DNA of 64,000 nt from Rugamonas brunnea (GTDB lineage Bacteria; Pseudomonadota; Gammaproteobacteria; Burkholderiales; Burkholderiaceae_D), in contig NZ_JACEZT010000003.1 of the NCBI RefSeq assembly GCF_014042345.1, positions 1-64,000 on the forward strand, in the 5' to 3' direction. The notes below the pieces were generated by a model, which did no database searches, was not told where the DNA came from, and was given only the letters and a program-made list of their open reading frames with translations. A program made the position numbers and the translations under genes. Positions 25,744-34,906 of the stretch are shown piece after piece (positions within the stretch are counted from its first letter, which is position 1; each line of letters starts with the position of its first letter).

Positions 25744-28700
25744 ATGAACGACCTCTCCGCTCCGAAAATCGCCGCCGTGCCGGAACAGCCCAAGCTGGCC
25801 AACAAGGTACGCTTCGTCACCGCCGCCTCCCTGTTCGACGGCCACGACGCCTCGATCAACATCATGCGCCGCATCCTGCAATCGAACGGCGTGGAAGTGG
25901 TCCACCTGGGCCACAACCGCTCGGTCGACGAGGTGGTGACGGCGGCCCTGGCCGAAGACGTGCAAGGCATCGCCATCTCCAGCTACCAGGGCGGCCACGT
26001 CGAATACTTCAAGTACATGATCGACCTGCTGCGCCAGCGCGGCGGCGCCCACATCAAGGTGTTCGGCGGCGGCGGCGGCGTGATCGTGCCCGACGAAATC
26101 GCGGACCTGCATGCCTACGGCGTGACCCGCATCTTCAGCCCCGAAGACGGTCAGCGCATGGGCCTGGTGGGCATGATCCAGTGGATGGTGCAGCAGTGCG
26201 ACATCGACCTGTCGCAGTATTCGCCCACCTCGCTGGCCCCGCTCAAGGAAGGCGACATCGCCGCGCGGCACCGCCCGCTGGCACAGCTGATCACGGCGCT
26301 GGAAAACGAAAAAGCCTCGCCCGCGCTGCGCGCCGAACTGCTGGACGCCGCCATCGGCCTGGGCGTGCCCACGTTGGGCATCACCGGCACGGGCGGCGCC
26401 GGCAAATCGTCGCTGACCGATGAACTGATCCGCCGCATCCGCCTCGACCAGGGCGACGCGCTCAACATCGCCGTGATCTCGATCGACCCGTCGCGCCGCA
26501 AATCGGGCGGCGCGCTGCTGGGCGACCGCATCCGCATGAACGCCATCAACCCGTGGGCCGGCCAATCGCGTGTGTTCATGCGCTCGCTGGCCACGCGCGA
26601 AGCGGGCTCCGAGATTTCGCAAGCGCTGCCCGACGTGATTGCCGCCTGCAAGGTGGCCGGCTTCGACCTAGTGATCGTGGAGACCTCGGGCATCGGCCAG
26701 GGCGACGCGGCCATCGTGCCGCACGTGGACGTGTCCATGTACGTGATGACGCCCGAATTCGGCGCCGCCTCGCAGCTGGAAAAAATCGACATGCTCGATT
26801 TCGCCGACTTCATCGCCATCAACAAATTCGACCGCAAAGGCGCGCAGGACGCGCTGCGCGACGTAGCCAAGCAGTACCAGCGCAACCGCGAACTATGGTC
26901 CAAGCGCCCCGACGAGATGCCCGTCTACGGCACCCAGGCGTCGCGCTTCAATGACGACGGCGTCACCGCCCTGTATCAAGGCTTGCTGCCCAAGCTGGCC
27001 CAGTTCGGCCTGCAGGCCAAGCCGGGCAAGCTGGCCGCCGTCGACGTCAAATATTCGAGCGGCAAGCACGTGATCGTGCCGCCTGCCCGCGCCCGCTACC
27101 TGGCCGAAATCGCCGACACCGTGCGCGGCTACCACAAGTTCACCGGCAAGCAGGTGACGCTGGCGCGCGAACGCCAGCAACTGACGGAAGCCAAGCGCAT
27201 GCTGGCCGCCGCTAAGAAGAACCTGAACCTGGGCGCCGATTTCGACGAACTGATCTCCGACCGCGACAGCGCCATGGACGCCGGCGCCAAGAAACTGCTG
27301 GCCCAATGGCCGGACCTGCAGCAGGCCTACGCGGGCGACGATTACGTGGTCAAGATCCGCGACAAGGAAATCCGCACCCGCCTGATCCAGCACACGCTGT
27401 CGGGCACCAAGATCCGCAAGGTGGCCCTGCCCCGCTACGAGGACCACGGCGAAGTGCTGCGCTTCCTGATGCTGGAAAACGTGCCCGGCTCGTTCCCGTT
27501 CACGGCCGGCGTGTTCGCCTTCAAGCGCGAAGGCGAAGACCCGACCCGCATGTTCGCCGGCGAAGGCGACGCCTTCCGCACCAACCGCCGCTTCAAGCTG
27601 GTCTCCACCGGCATGGACGCCAAGCGCCTGTCGACCGCGTTCGACTCGGTCACCCTGTACGGCGCCGATCCGGCCGTCCGTCCCGACATCTATGGCAAGG
27701 TCGGCAACTCGGGCGTGTCCATCGCCACGCTGGACGACATGAAGGTGCTGTACGACGGCTTCAACCTGTGCAGCCCGAGCACCTCGGTGTCGATGACCAT
27801 CAACGGCCCGGCGCCCACCATTCTGGCCATGTTCATGAACACCGCCATCGACCAGCAGGTCGACAAGTTCAAGGCCGAGAACCAGCGCGAGCCGAGCGCC
27901 GACGAAGCGGCCAAGATCCGCGCCTGGGTGCTGCAGAACGTGCGCGGCACGGTGCAGGCCGACATCCTCAAGGAAGACCAGGGCCAGAACACCTGCATCT
28001 TCTCCACCGAGTTCTCGCTCAAGGTGATGGGCGACATCCAGGAATACTTCGTGCACCACCAGGTGCGCAACTTCTACTCGGTGTCGATCTCCGGCTACCA
28101 CATCGCCGAGGCGGGCGCGAACCCGATCTCCCAGCTGGCCTTCACGCTGTCGAACGGATTCACCTTCGTGGAAGCCTACCTGGCGCGCGGCATGCACATC
28201 GACGATTTCGCGCCCAACCTGTCGTTCTTCTTCTCCAACGGCATGGACCCGGAATACACGGTGCTGGGCCGCGTGGCACGCCGCATCTGGGCCGTGGCCA
28301 TGCGCGACAAGTACGGCGCCAACGACCGCAGCCAGAAGCTCAAGTACCACGTGCAAACGTCGGGCCGCTCGCTGCACGCGCAGGAGATCGACTTCAACGA
28401 CATCCGCACCACGCTGCAGGCGCTGATCGCCATCTACGACAACTGCAACTCGCTGCACACCAACGCCTACGACGAAGCCATCACCACGCCGACCGACGAA
28501 TCGGTGCGCCGCGCCCTCGCGATCCAGCTGATCATCAACCGCGAATGGGGCCTGGCCAAGAACGAGAATCCGAACCAGGGCTCGTTCATCATCGACGAGC
28601 TGACCGATCTGGTGGAAGAAGCCGTGCTGCAGGAGTTCGAGCGCATCGCCGAGCGTGGCGGCGTGCTCGGTGCGATGGAGACCGGCTACCAGCGCGGCAA

Positions 28701-29043
28701 GATCCAGGAGGAGTCGCTGCTGTACGAGCACCAGAAGCACGACGGCACGCTGCCCATCATCGGCGTCAACACCTTCCGCAATCCGAAGGCCAGCGACGCG
28801 CCGCAGAAGATCGAACTGGCCCGTTCCACGGACGATGAAAAGCAGTCGCAGCTCACGCGCCTGGCGGACTTCCACGCCCGCAACGCGGCCGCCGCCCCGG
28901 CCGCGCTGGCCGCGCTGCAGCAGGCCGCCATCGACAACGCCAACGTGTTCGACAAGCTGATGGACGCCGTGCGCGTCTGCTCGCTGGGCCAGATCACCAC
29001 CGCGCTGTTCGAGGTCGGCGGCCAGTACCGCCGCAACATGTAA
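25744..29043 (+). CDS. icmF: Fused isobutyryl-CoA mutase IcmF
   Basis: A 1099-residue coenzyme-B12 enzyme interconverting isobutyryl-CoA and n-butyryl-CoA (or related acyl-CoAs). Domains in order: B12-binding domain at residues 15-150 ([17 protein letters not shown] supplies the His that ligates cobalt; [14 protein letters not shown]), MeaI-type G-protein chaperone at about 200-420 ([18 protein letters not shown]-loop; [29 protein letters not shown]), then the mutase TIM barrel ([40 protein letters not shown]). This order is the IcmF arrangement, and length is normal. AAGGA precedes the start. It likely works after the 2-oxoacid oxidoreductase upstream in valine or related carbon flow. Confidence 0.96.
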   Translation: MNDLSAPKIAAVPEQPKLANKVRFVTAASLFDGHDASINIMRRILQSNGVEVVHLGHNRSVDEVVTAALAEDVQGIAISSYQGGHVEYFKYMIDLLRQRGGAHIKVFGGGGGVIVPDEIADLHAYGVTRIFSPEDGQRMGLVGMIQWMVQQCDIDLSQYSPTSLAPLKEGDIAARHRPLAQLITALENEKASPALRAELLDAAIGLGVPTLGITGTGGAGKSSLTDELIRRIRLDQGDALNIAVISIDPSRRKSGGALLGDRIRMNAINPWAGQSRVFMRSLATREAGSEISQALPDVIAACKVAGFDLVIVETSGIGQGDAAIVPHVDVSMYVMTPEFGAASQLEKIDMLDFADFIAINKFDRKGAQDALRDVAKQYQRNRELWSKRPDEMPVYGTQASRFNDDGVTALYQGLLPKLAQFGLQAKPGKLAAVDVKYSSGKHVIVPPARARYLAEIADTVRGYHKFTGKQVTLARERQQLTEAKRMLAAAKKNLNLGADFDELISDRDSAMDAGAKKLLAQWPDLQQAYAGDDYVVKIRDKEIRTRLIQHTLSGTKIRKVALPRYEDHGEVLRFLMLENVPGSFPFTAGVFAFKREGEDPTRMFAGEGDAFRTNRRFKLVSTGMDAKRLSTAFDSVTLYGADPAVRPDIYGKVGNSGVSIATLDDMKVLYDGFNLCSPSTSVSMTINGPAPTILAMFMNTAIDQQVDKFKAENQREPSADEAAKIRAWVLQNVRGTVQADILKEDQGQNTCIFSTEFSLKVMGDIQEYFVHHQVRNFYSVSISGYHIAEAGANPISQLAFTLSNGFTFVEAYLARGMHIDDFAPNLSFFFSNGMDPEYTVLGRVARRIWAVAMRDKYGANDRSQKLKYHVQTSGRSLHAQEIDFNDIRTTLQALIAIYDNCNSLHTNAYDEAITTPTDESVRRALAIQLIINREWGLAKNENPNQGSFIIDELTDLVEEAVLQEFERIAERGGVLGAMETGYQRGKIQEESLLYEHQKHDGTLPIIGVNTFRNPKASDAPQKIELARSTDDEKQSQLTRLADFHARNAAAAPAALAALQQAAIDNANVFDKLMDAVRVCSLGQITTALFEVGGQYRRNM

Positions 29044-29060
29044 AGCGCAGGCCCCAGCCA

Positions 29061-29132
29061 AAACCGGGGTCAGGTCATACCTTCAGGCAAGATGCGCGCA
29101 TTTTGCCTGAAGGTATGACCTGACCCCGGTTT
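29061..29132. repeat. 72-nt near-perfect palindrome between convergent genes
   Basis: Arms 29061-29090 and 29103-29132 are exact 30-base inverted copies containing GGGGTCAGGTCATACC. The 12 bases between them include the perfect palindrome ATGCGCGCAT, so the whole element is self-complementary apart from one G/T pair (29091/29102). It lies 18 bases after icmF and 4 bases before the convergent lacI-type stop. It could act as a bidirectional terminator, but it is much longer than usual and the end T-runs are short (GGTTT). GGTCAGGTCATACC-type palindromes recur in related genomes as far as I recall; no second copy is seen in this window. Confidence 0.9.
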
Positions 29133-29136
29133 GCTT

Positions 29137-30150
29137 TTAAGAAGCCGGGCGCGGGCCGACCGTGGAGCCGGGCACCAGCACCGGCTGCCACATTTCCTGC
29201 AGCTCACTGGCCGGGGTGCCGTCGGTCAGCGCCAGCAGCATCTCGATCATGCGCTCGCCGGCGCGGCGCGGTTCCGGCTGGTCGATGATGGTCACGTCGG
29301 AGCAGGCCAGCGTATCGGGCATGTTGCCCCAAACGATGATGGACATTTCCTTGCCGATTTCGATGCCGGCGTCCACCAGCGCGCGCACGGCGCCCACGCC
29401 GGACAGGTGGTTGTCTACGATCACGGCTGTCGGCCGGGGTGAGCAGGCCAGCAGCTGCTGCATGGCGTGGTGGCCGCTGCGCCGGTCCAGCGTGTTGTCG
29501 ATCAGGTGGCGCGGATCGGGCGTCAGCCCCGCCTCGGCCAGGATGGCCAGCAGGCTGGCTTGGCGCTCGCGCGCGAAATTGAGTTCCAGCGGCGCGCTCA
29601 GCATGGCGATGCGCTGGTGGCCATGGGCCAGCAAATGCTCGACGGCCAGCCGCATGCCGGCCTCGTGGTCATAGTCGAACCACGCGTAGGGCGCATCGAG
29701 TTCCGTGCGGCCGTGGGCCACGAACGGGAAGCCGACCTTGTTCAGGTAGGCGATGCGCTCGTCGCGCACCAGCGTGCGCGCCACCACCAGCCCGTCCACC
29801 CGGCGTCCGCGCACCACTTGCTGGTACGAACGCAGCTCGTTCTGCGGCGACACGGGCGCGATGATCAGGTTCTGGCCTTTCTGCTCCAGCGCCTCCGACA
29901 TGCCGCCCACCACGTCCAGGAACATGGGGTCGCCCAGGTCGCTGGGCGCCAGCGGATAGATGATGCCAAACACATTGGTCCGTCCCAGCGCCAGGCTGCG
30001 CGCCATGGGATTGGCCTGGTAGCCGGCCTCCTTGGCCGCCTTCAGCACGCGCTCGCGCGTGCGGCGGTTCACTTCCGGATAGCCATTCAGCGCACGGCTC
30101 ACCGTTGTCTTGGACATACCCAACAGATTGGCCAGACTCTTGAGATTCAT
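29137..30150 (-). CDS. LacI-family transcriptional regulator
   Basis: A 337-residue regulator. The N-terminal HTH reads LKSLANLLGMSKTTVSRALN, with the hinge helix ANPMARSLALGRTNVFGII, and is followed by a sugar-binding-like domain (residues 60-337). No sugar gene is adjacent, so the effector is unknown; convergence with icmF appears fortuitous. The start at 30150 is at the conserved opening. Its promoter contains TATAAT embedded in a dyad (30176-30192), which suggests autorepression. Confidence 0.92.
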   Translation of the reverse strand: MNLKSLANLLGMSKTTVSRALNGYPEVNRRTRERVLKAAKEAGYQANPMARSLALGRTNVFGIIYPLAPSDLGDPMFLDVVGGMSEALEQKGQNLIIAPVSPQNELRSYQQVVRGRRVDGLVVARTLVRDERIAYLNKVGFPFVAHGRTELDAPYAWFDYDHEAGMRLAVEHLLAHGHQRIAMLSAPLELNFARERQASLLAILAEAGLTPDPRHLIDNTLDRRSGHHAMQQLLACSPRPTAVIVDNHLSGVGAVRALVDAGIEIGKEMSIIVWGNMPDTLACSDVTIIDQPEPRRAGERMIEMLLALTDGTPASELQEMWQPVLVPGSTVGPRPAS

Positions 30151-30175
30151 ACCTGCTTCATTCCATGTTGATCGT

Positions 30176-30192
30176 TGATTATAGCTTAATCA
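30176..30192 (-). promoter_or_regulatory. Dyad over the -10 of the lacI-type gene
   Basis: TGATTA-TAGCT-TAATCA has perfect 6-bp arms. Read on the minus strand it contains TATAAT (30178-30183), 28 bases upstream of the lacI-type ATG. A repressor bound here would block its own promoter. The -35 region is poor. The remaining 30193-30455 gap shows TTGACA at 30337-30342 on the plus strand without a matching -10, and nothing else clear. Confidence 0.45.
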
Positions 30193-30455
30193 GCAATCTT
30201 TCTGCCGCTGCCGGCTCCGCCTTGATCTTGAAAATATGCAACGTAATCAACATGATAGCGCAGCCAGCGCGCGCGGTGATTTTGCGCGCCGGCATGATGC
30301 GATGCATGATGACATCGTGACAACCGGTCCGTTTTGACAGATACTGCTGGCATCCGGGCGCATTTTGGCCTACGCTTGAAATGTACAAGCTTGGTAGCGA
30401 TGGCGCATTCGCATGCCTGAAAAATCGCTGCCGGTTTCCGTTTAAGGTGATCGAG

Positions 30456-30794
30456 GTGGCTACCCTTACATCCGTCAACGCGCTGCAAGCATCCGTTGCC
30501 CAGGCTCAACAGCTGGTGCAGCAGGATCAGACGCGCGTGAACCAGGATAGCAGCCGGCTGGAACAGAGCCAGAACCAGCTGACCAAGGACAAGCAGCAAC
30601 TGAGCGAAGCCCAGCAGCAAAGCCGCCAGGCCTCCCAGCCGGCGCTCAAAGCCGCCACCCCGGTCCGTATCGACAACGCGATCGAGAATCCACCACCATC
30701 CCAGCAAGTGCTGCCGGCCGCGCTCACCACGGCCAAACCGCAGGTGAACACGCTGGGCCAGACCATCGGCAAGTTCATCAATACCGTCGCCTGA
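30456..30794 (+). CDS. Small glutamine-rich coiled-coil protein
   Basis: Family not recognised. About 112 residues from a GTG at 30456, which has AAGG eight bases upstream; the longer frame from ATG 30381 (137 residues) has an uncharged, cysteine-bearing extension without a ribosome site. Residues about 5-60 form a strong coiled-coil pattern rich in Gln and Ser (SVAQAQQLVQQDQTRVNQDS; LTKDKQQLSEAQQQSRQAS). The tail is Pro/Ala-rich and ends with LGQTIGKFINTVA. It has no signal peptide and no cysteine. It stands alone between divergent lacI and the convergent hydrolase gene. Confidence 0.65.
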   Translation: MATLTSVNALQASVAQAQQLVQQDQTRVNQDSSRLEQSQNQLTKDKQQLSEAQQQSRQASQPALKAATPVRIDNAIENPPPSQQVLPAALTTAKPQVNTLGQTIGKFINTVA

Positions 30795-30821
30795 ACGCCC
30801 GCGCCGCCCCCGGCGGCCGCC

Positions 30822-31841
30822 TCACTTGGCGTGCAACCACCAGTGCTCCGCCGCTTCCGGCTCAGTCAGGCTCAGCGCCTTGCCGATGGCCGGCGTGGCG
30901 ATCGGCAGCGCGCGCTCGCGCGCCAGCGCGACGATGCGTTCAAACGGTTCATGCCAGGCATGCATGGCCAGGTCGAAGGTGCCGTTATGGATCGGTAACA
31001 GCACCTTGCCGCGCAAATCCACGTGGGCCTGCAGGCTCTCCTCCGGCTGCATGTGGACGTCCGGCCATTGCGGGTCATACGCTCCGGTCTCGATCATGGT
31101 CAGGTCGAACGGGCCGTACATGTCGCCGATCTCCTTGAATCCCTTGAAATAACCGCTGTCGCCGCTGAAAAAGATGCGCGTGTGGGCCGTTTCGATGACC
31201 CACGACGACCACAGCGTGCTGTTGCCATCGAACATGCCGCGGCCCGAGAAGTGCTGGGCCGGGGTGGCCACCAGTTTCACCCCGTCGAGGTGCTTGCTTT
31301 GCCACCAGTCCAGCTGGTGCACCTTGCCGGCCGGGACGCCCCAGCTCACCAGCGTGTCGCCCACGCCCAGCGGTGCGACGAAATGGGTGGTGCGCTCGGC
31401 CAATGCCAGCACGGCGGCCTTGTCCAGGTGGTCGTAATGGTCGTGCGACAGGATCACGCCATGGATGGGCGGCAAGTCGGCAATGGCGATCGGCGGCGCA
31501 TGGAAACGCTGCGGGCCGGCCCACTGCACGGGCGAGGCCCGCTCGGAGAACACGGGGTCGGTCAGCCAGAACTGGCCGCCCAGCTTGAGCAGCAGGGTCG
31601 AATGGCCGAGACGGAACAAACTATTGTCATCGGCTTCAAACAATTGTTCGGCGCTGAGGGCGTGGACGGGCAAGGGTTTGCCGGGCACCGTGTTGGCCGG
31701 CTTGGCGAACAGGAAACGCAGGGCGATGCCGAGGCTTTTCAGCAGCCCGCCCCTGCGCATGCGGGCCGGATTGCGGTATTTGCCATCCTTCTGGTGATAC
31801 TGGCTCAAGGTGGCGTTGAGGCGGGCGGTGACAGTCGTCAT
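30822..31841 (-). CDS. Metallo-beta-lactamase-fold hydrolase (UlaG / NAPE-PLD-like)
   Basis: A 339-residue zinc hydrolase. The metal motif is SHDHYDHLD (about residue 145), with later ligands in TPAQHFSGRG, FFSGDSGYFKGF and LLPIHNGTFDLAMHAWHEP. The DSLFRLGHSTLLLKLGGQFW and NPVF-like opening puts it with the NAPE-phospholipase-D-like/UlaG branch rather than lactamases. The substrate is unknown. The N-terminal 60 residues carry the sequence YHQKDGKYRNP, as in many bacterial members. It precedes the BNR/MoaD pair on the same strand with a 96-base gap. Confidence 0.85.
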   Translation of the reverse strand: MTTVTARLNATLSQYHQKDGKYRNPARMRRGGLLKSLGIALRFLFAKPANTVPGKPLPVHALSAEQLFEADDNSLFRLGHSTLLLKLGGQFWLTDPVFSERASPVQWAGPQRFHAPPIAIADLPPIHGVILSHDHYDHLDKAAVLALAERTTHFVAPLGVGDTLVSWGVPAGKVHQLDWWQSKHLDGVKLVATPAQHFSGRGMFDGNSTLWSSWVIETAHTRIFFSGDSGYFKGFKEIGDMYGPFDLTMIETGAYDPQWPDVHMQPEESLQAHVDLRGKVLLPIHNGTFDLAMHAWHEPFERIVALARERALPIATPAIGKALSLTEPEAAEHWWLHAK

Positions 31842-31937
31842 GGTGGTCGGCGCCGGGGCGTCCGGTGGTGGGTATCGTCGCTATGTGGGGGCATCCGGCC
31901 CGGCTGCAAGCGTGCCGGGCTGGACATCGATGGGCCT

Positions 31938-33026
31938 TCAGCCGAACGCCACCGCGTACACGGGCGGCAGGTTGTTGCCGATGGTTTGCCAGTGCTCGCC
32001 GCCATTGGCCGACAGCCACACCCCGCCCGTCGTCGAGCCCATCAGCAAGGTCTTGCCATCATCATTGACGGCCAGCCCGTGCCGGTAGATCAGGTCGTAG
32101 CAATGCTCCTGCGGCAGGCCGCTGCGCATGGCCGCCAGCGTCTGGCCGCCGTCCGTCGTGCGCGTGACGGACAGGGCCGCGTTGGGCGGGATGCGGCGCT
32201 GGTCGGCCTCGGCCGGCACGAACCAGGCCGTCTCGCCGTCCTGCGGGTGGACAGCCACGGCGAAACCGAAACCGGACAATGGCGCCGTCTGCACGGCCGT
32301 CCACAACGCGCCATTGTCCGTGCTGCGCCAGATGCCGCAGTGATGCTGGCACCACAGGGTGTCGGGCGCGCCGGCGCAGCGCACGATGCGGTGCGGGTCT
32401 TGCGCCAGTTGGTCTTCTTGCAGTTCCGGCGGCATGTAGCATGCGCGCAAGCCTTTGCCGCCGAGCGTCCAGCTGGCGCCGCCGTCGGTGGTCCGCCACA
32501 CCCCGCCGGTGGACACCCCCACCAGCACCGAGCGGCTGTCGCGCGGATCGACGCAGATGCTGTGGATGCCGGGCACGTCGTAACCGCCGCCGGCCCACTG
32601 GCTGCGCCCGGGCGCGTTCCACAGCGACTCCACCAGCTGCCAGGTGGCGCCCCGGTCGGCCGAGCGGAACAGGCCGCCCGGCAGGGTGCCGGCCCACAGC
32701 ACGCCCGGTTCATCCGCGCCGCCGGCCGCCAGCGACCAGATCTGTTTGAGCGTCCATTCCAGCTTGTCTTCGCTGCCGTCGGGCTTGGCCGGATAGGCGG
32801 GCACGCCCACTTCCGTCCATGTGTCGGCGCCGGCGTCGAGGCGGTGCAGCTTGGTGCCAAAATGGCCGAGGTTGAGCGCCGCGTACAGCGCCCCGTCGCG
32901 CGGATCGGCCAGCACCATGGACACGGGGTCGCCGAGGAAGTGGCTGGCGCCCAGCTGCCACACGCCATTGACGGGCGCCAGTTCGAACAAGCCCTTGCGG
33001 GTACCGAGAAACGCGCGTGCCGCCAT
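31938..33026 (-). CDS. BNR-repeat (sialidase-like fold) protein
   Basis: A 362-residue protein of the exo-alpha-sialidase/YCF48-type beta-propeller superfamily. Repeated Asp-box motifs are visible: FRSADRGATWQLV, WRTTDGGASWTLG, WRSTDNGALWTAV, TRTTDGGQTLAAM and WLSANGGEHWQTI. It has no signal peptide and no membrane segment, so it is probably cytoplasmic, unlike true sialidases; sialidase catalytic residues (Arg triad, FRIP) are not obvious. The start has GGAGG six bases upstream. It begins one base after the stop of the MoaD-like gene, so they form an operon. Such pairs appear conserved in bacteria from memory, with no known role. Confidence 0.85.
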   Translation of the reverse strand: MAARAFLGTRKGLFELAPVNGVWQLGASHFLGDPVSMVLADPRDGALYAALNLGHFGTKLHRLDAGADTWTEVGVPAYPAKPDGSEDKLEWTLKQIWSLAAGGADEPGVLWAGTLPGGLFRSADRGATWQLVESLWNAPGRSQWAGGGYDVPGIHSICVDPRDSRSVLVGVSTGGVWRTTDGGASWTLGGKGLRACYMPPELQEDQLAQDPHRIVRCAGAPDTLWCQHHCGIWRSTDNGALWTAVQTAPLSGFGFAVAVHPQDGETAWFVPAEADQRRIPPNAALSVTRTTDGGQTLAAMRSGLPQEHCYDLIYRHGLAVNDDGKTLLMGSTTGGVWLSANGGEHWQTIGNNLPPVYAVAFG

Positions 33027-33027
33027 G

Positions 33028-33297
33028 TCAACCTCCAGATAACGCTTGCAGGATATACACCCGGGAATCGGGACGCAGGGCATCGTCGAGCCGCTGGCGC
33101 TCGCGCGTGCGCTGGCCGTCGATGAAGATGACGACGTTTTCCCGCAGATGGCCATGCTCGTCGAGCACATAGCCGCGCAGGCGGGGCTGGCCGGCGAAGG
33201 CGTCATCGAGCGCGCCACGCAGGTCGGGCGCGGGCGTGTCCACCTCGGGCACGGGGAGGAAACGGGCCAGCTGCTGGGTGAAGATCAGGTGCGCCAT
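33028..33297 (-). CDS. MoaD/ThiS-family ubiquitin-like protein
   Basis: An 89-residue beta-grasp protein ending in the diglycine LQALSGG, the form needed for adenylation and thiocarboxylation by an E1-like enzyme. The body contains LRGYVLDEHGHLRENVVIFI and LRPDSRVYIL, typical of the MoaD-like 'archaeal type' sulfur carriers. No molybdopterin or thiamine genes are near; its only partner is the BNR-repeat gene, one base downstream. The substrate of any sulfur transfer is unknown. Confidence 0.85.
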   Translation of the reverse strand: MAHLIFTQQLARFLPVPEVDTPAPDLRGALDDAFAGQPRLRGYVLDEHGHLRENVVIFIDGQRTRERQRLDDALRPDSRVYILQALSGG

Positions 33298-33391
33298 CGC
33301 CGTTACGTTTTCGTCATCGGAACAGCGATTCTAACGCGGTTCGCGCCGCGCCCGGTCTACAATTGAAGCGTGCCAACCACCGGAGCGCGCC

Positions 33392-33697
33392 ATGTCGATC
33401 ACCCCGCAACAACTGGAATTGCTGATGGAGGAAGTGGAGCAGGAAGACCCGATCGATTTCGCCGACCTGCCGTTCGACGAACACGACCTGCGCGCCCTGA
33501 TCGCCAACCACCTGTGCGAGATGGCCGACGCGATGGAGAGCTTCAGCGAGGAGGACCGGCAGCTGACGCTGCTGGCCGTGGCCGCCAAGCTGGTGCTGGA
33601 GAACCTGGTCCTCAATGTCCAGTTGCTGCGCCGCCATGGCCTGCCCCTGAGCGACAGCACGGCCGCCCTGCTGAGCCGGCTGCGCAAGGGCGACTGA
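33392..33697 (+). CDS. Conserved-looking hypothetical protein, 101 aa
   Basis: Not recognised. The small acidic alpha-helical protein begins MSITPQQLELLMEEVEQEDP, without signal or membrane segments. The central helices (ESFSEEDRQLTLLAVAAKLV; LENLVLNVQLLRRHGLPLS) look well folded, and codon usage matches the neighbours. It starts 95 bases from the divergent MoaD-like gene and ends 95 bases before the acetyltransferase gene on the same strand. The overlapping longer frame at 33370 belongs to that downstream gene. Confidence 0.7.
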   Translation: MSITPQQLELLMEEVEQEDPIDFADLPFDEHDLRALIANHLCEMADAMESFSEEDRQLTLLAVAAKLVLENLVLNVQLLRRHGLPLSDSTAALLSRLRKGD

Positions 33698-33792
33698 GCA
33701 GCGGCGGCAGCGGCGGCGGTGCCAGTCCGCGCCGACGCGACCGGCGCGGCGCGGTGCTACACTGGCGGCACTTCAGCCGCCCTATCCGCTTC

Positions 33793-34488
33793 ATGCTTGA
33801 TCAACTCGACAATGTTTTCTGGCACGCGCTGAGCGGGCCGCAAGCGCACCTGGCCACCGGCGCCGGCGCCGCGCGCCGCTACGCCCCCGGCTTTTCGCCC
33901 ATCATCGGTTTCGCCATCCCGGAACAACCGGACTTCGCGGCGCTGGCGCCGTTCTGCCAGCCGGGCGAACTTTTCTACTGCGCCGGCTGGTCCGGCGCGG
34001 CGCCCGACGGCTGGGCAGTGGAAGTAGAGGCCATGATGATCTGCATGGTGTGGCGCGGCGCCCTGCCCGCCGCCGACGACGCGCCCGACGCCATCGCACT
34101 CGGGCCGGAGCACGTGGAACAGGCGGTGCAACTGGCCGCGCTGACCAAACCCGGCCCGTTCGGCCCGCGCACGCTGGAACTGGGCGACTACTACGGCTAT
34201 GTCGACGGCGACCGCCTGATCGCCATGGCTGGCGAGCGCAGCCGCCTTCCGGGCCTGCGCGAAATCAGCGGCGTGTGCACCCATCCCGATTACCAGGGCC
34301 GGGGCCTGGCGCGGCGCCTGATGTTCAAGCTGATCCGCAACCACATGCTGCGCGACGAACAATCGTTCCTGCACGTGATGGCGGCTAACGAAGCGGCCCA
34401 CCAGCTCTACCTGCGCATGGGCTTTGCCGACTACCGGCACACGGTGGTGCGGGTGGTGGCCAGGACCGGCCAGCCGGCCCGGACCTAG
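33793..34488 (+). CDS. GNAT-family N-acetyltransferase
   Basis: A 231-residue protein whose C-terminal half is an FR47-type GNAT domain. Acetyl-CoA-binding motif A is ISGVCTHPDYQGRGLARRLM, followed by AANEAAHQLYLRMGFADYRH. The N-terminal half (FWHALSGPQAHLATGAGAAR onward) is family-specific. The acceptor is unknown. I chose the ATG at 33793; the frame extends to 33370 but that part is low-complexity and overlaps the preceding gene. It is convergent with the ferredoxin gene, two bases apart. Confidence 0.85.
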   Translation: MLDQLDNVFWHALSGPQAHLATGAGAARRYAPGFSPIIGFAIPEQPDFAALAPFCQPGELFYCAGWSGAAPDGWAVEVEAMMICMVWRGALPAADDAPDAIALGPEHVEQAVQLAALTKPGPFGPRTLELGDYYGYVDGDRLIAMAGERSRLPGLREISGVCTHPDYQGRGLARRLMFKLIRNHMLRDEQSFLHVMAANEAAHQLYLRMGFADYRHTVVRVVARTGQPART

Positions 34489-34490
34489 CC

Positions 34491-34787
34491 TCAGGCGATC
34501 TTTTTGGCGGCCGGCGCGATGAGGGTCAGATCCGTCTCGGCCAGCGCCACGCAGGGCAGGATGTAGCCCTCGCGTTTTTCATCGAGGCTCAGGCCCGGCC
34601 ACTCGATCTTGTAGCGCACGCTGCCGCTGCGCAGCTGGCACAGGCAGGTGCGGCAGGTGCCGTTGCGGCAAGAGCTGGGCAGCCGGATGCCGGCCTGTTC
34701 GGCCGCCACCAGCACGGTCGTCTCCGGCCCCGCGTCAAATTGCCATTGCTTGCCTTCCAGCGTGATGCGCCGCGCCGCCGTGTCCAT
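34491..34787 (-). CDS. 2Fe-2S ferredoxin
   Basis: A 98-residue plant-type ferredoxin. The cluster ligands are in SSCRNGTCRTCLCQL, with the fourth cysteine in YILPCVALAETDL. It resembles the stand-alone ferredoxins and ferredoxin modules of oxygenase reductases. No oxygenase is adjacent, so its electron partner is unknown. The start at 34787 has only a weak G-rich site upstream. Confidence 0.88.
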   Translation of the reverse strand: MDTAARRITLEGKQWQFDAGPETTVLVAAEQAGIRLPSSCRNGTCRTCLCQLRSGSVRYKIEWPGLSLDEKREGYILPCVALAETDLTLIAPAAKKIA

Positions 34788-34849
34788 CCTGTGCCGCCCC
34801 GTTGTCGTTGAATCGACATGATAAAGGGAAACAGCAAGCGACGGTGCAG

Positions 34850-34876
34850 CCCGGCCTGGCACGGCCGCAGGCCGGG
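34850..34876 (-). terminator. Possible terminator hairpin after the chemoreceptor gene
   Basis: CCCGGCCT and AGGCCGGG are perfect 8-bp arms with an 11-base loop, about 30 bases downstream of the chemoreceptor stop on the minus strand. No T-run follows, so it may only be a GC-rich stem. Confidence 0.3.
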
Positions 34877-34906
34877 CCGCAGAGGCGCAGGCCGGGCGCC
34901 CCTGCC

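Noticed and set aside
29061..29132. Long inverted repeat as the end of an insertion sequence or an integrase attachment site
   Set aside because: The arms face each other with only 12 bases between them and no transposase lies beside them.
33370..33792. N-terminal extension of the acetyltransferase frame
   Set aside because: It overlaps the 101-residue gene in another frame and is Arg/Gly/Pro-rich; the GNAT protein starts at 33793.
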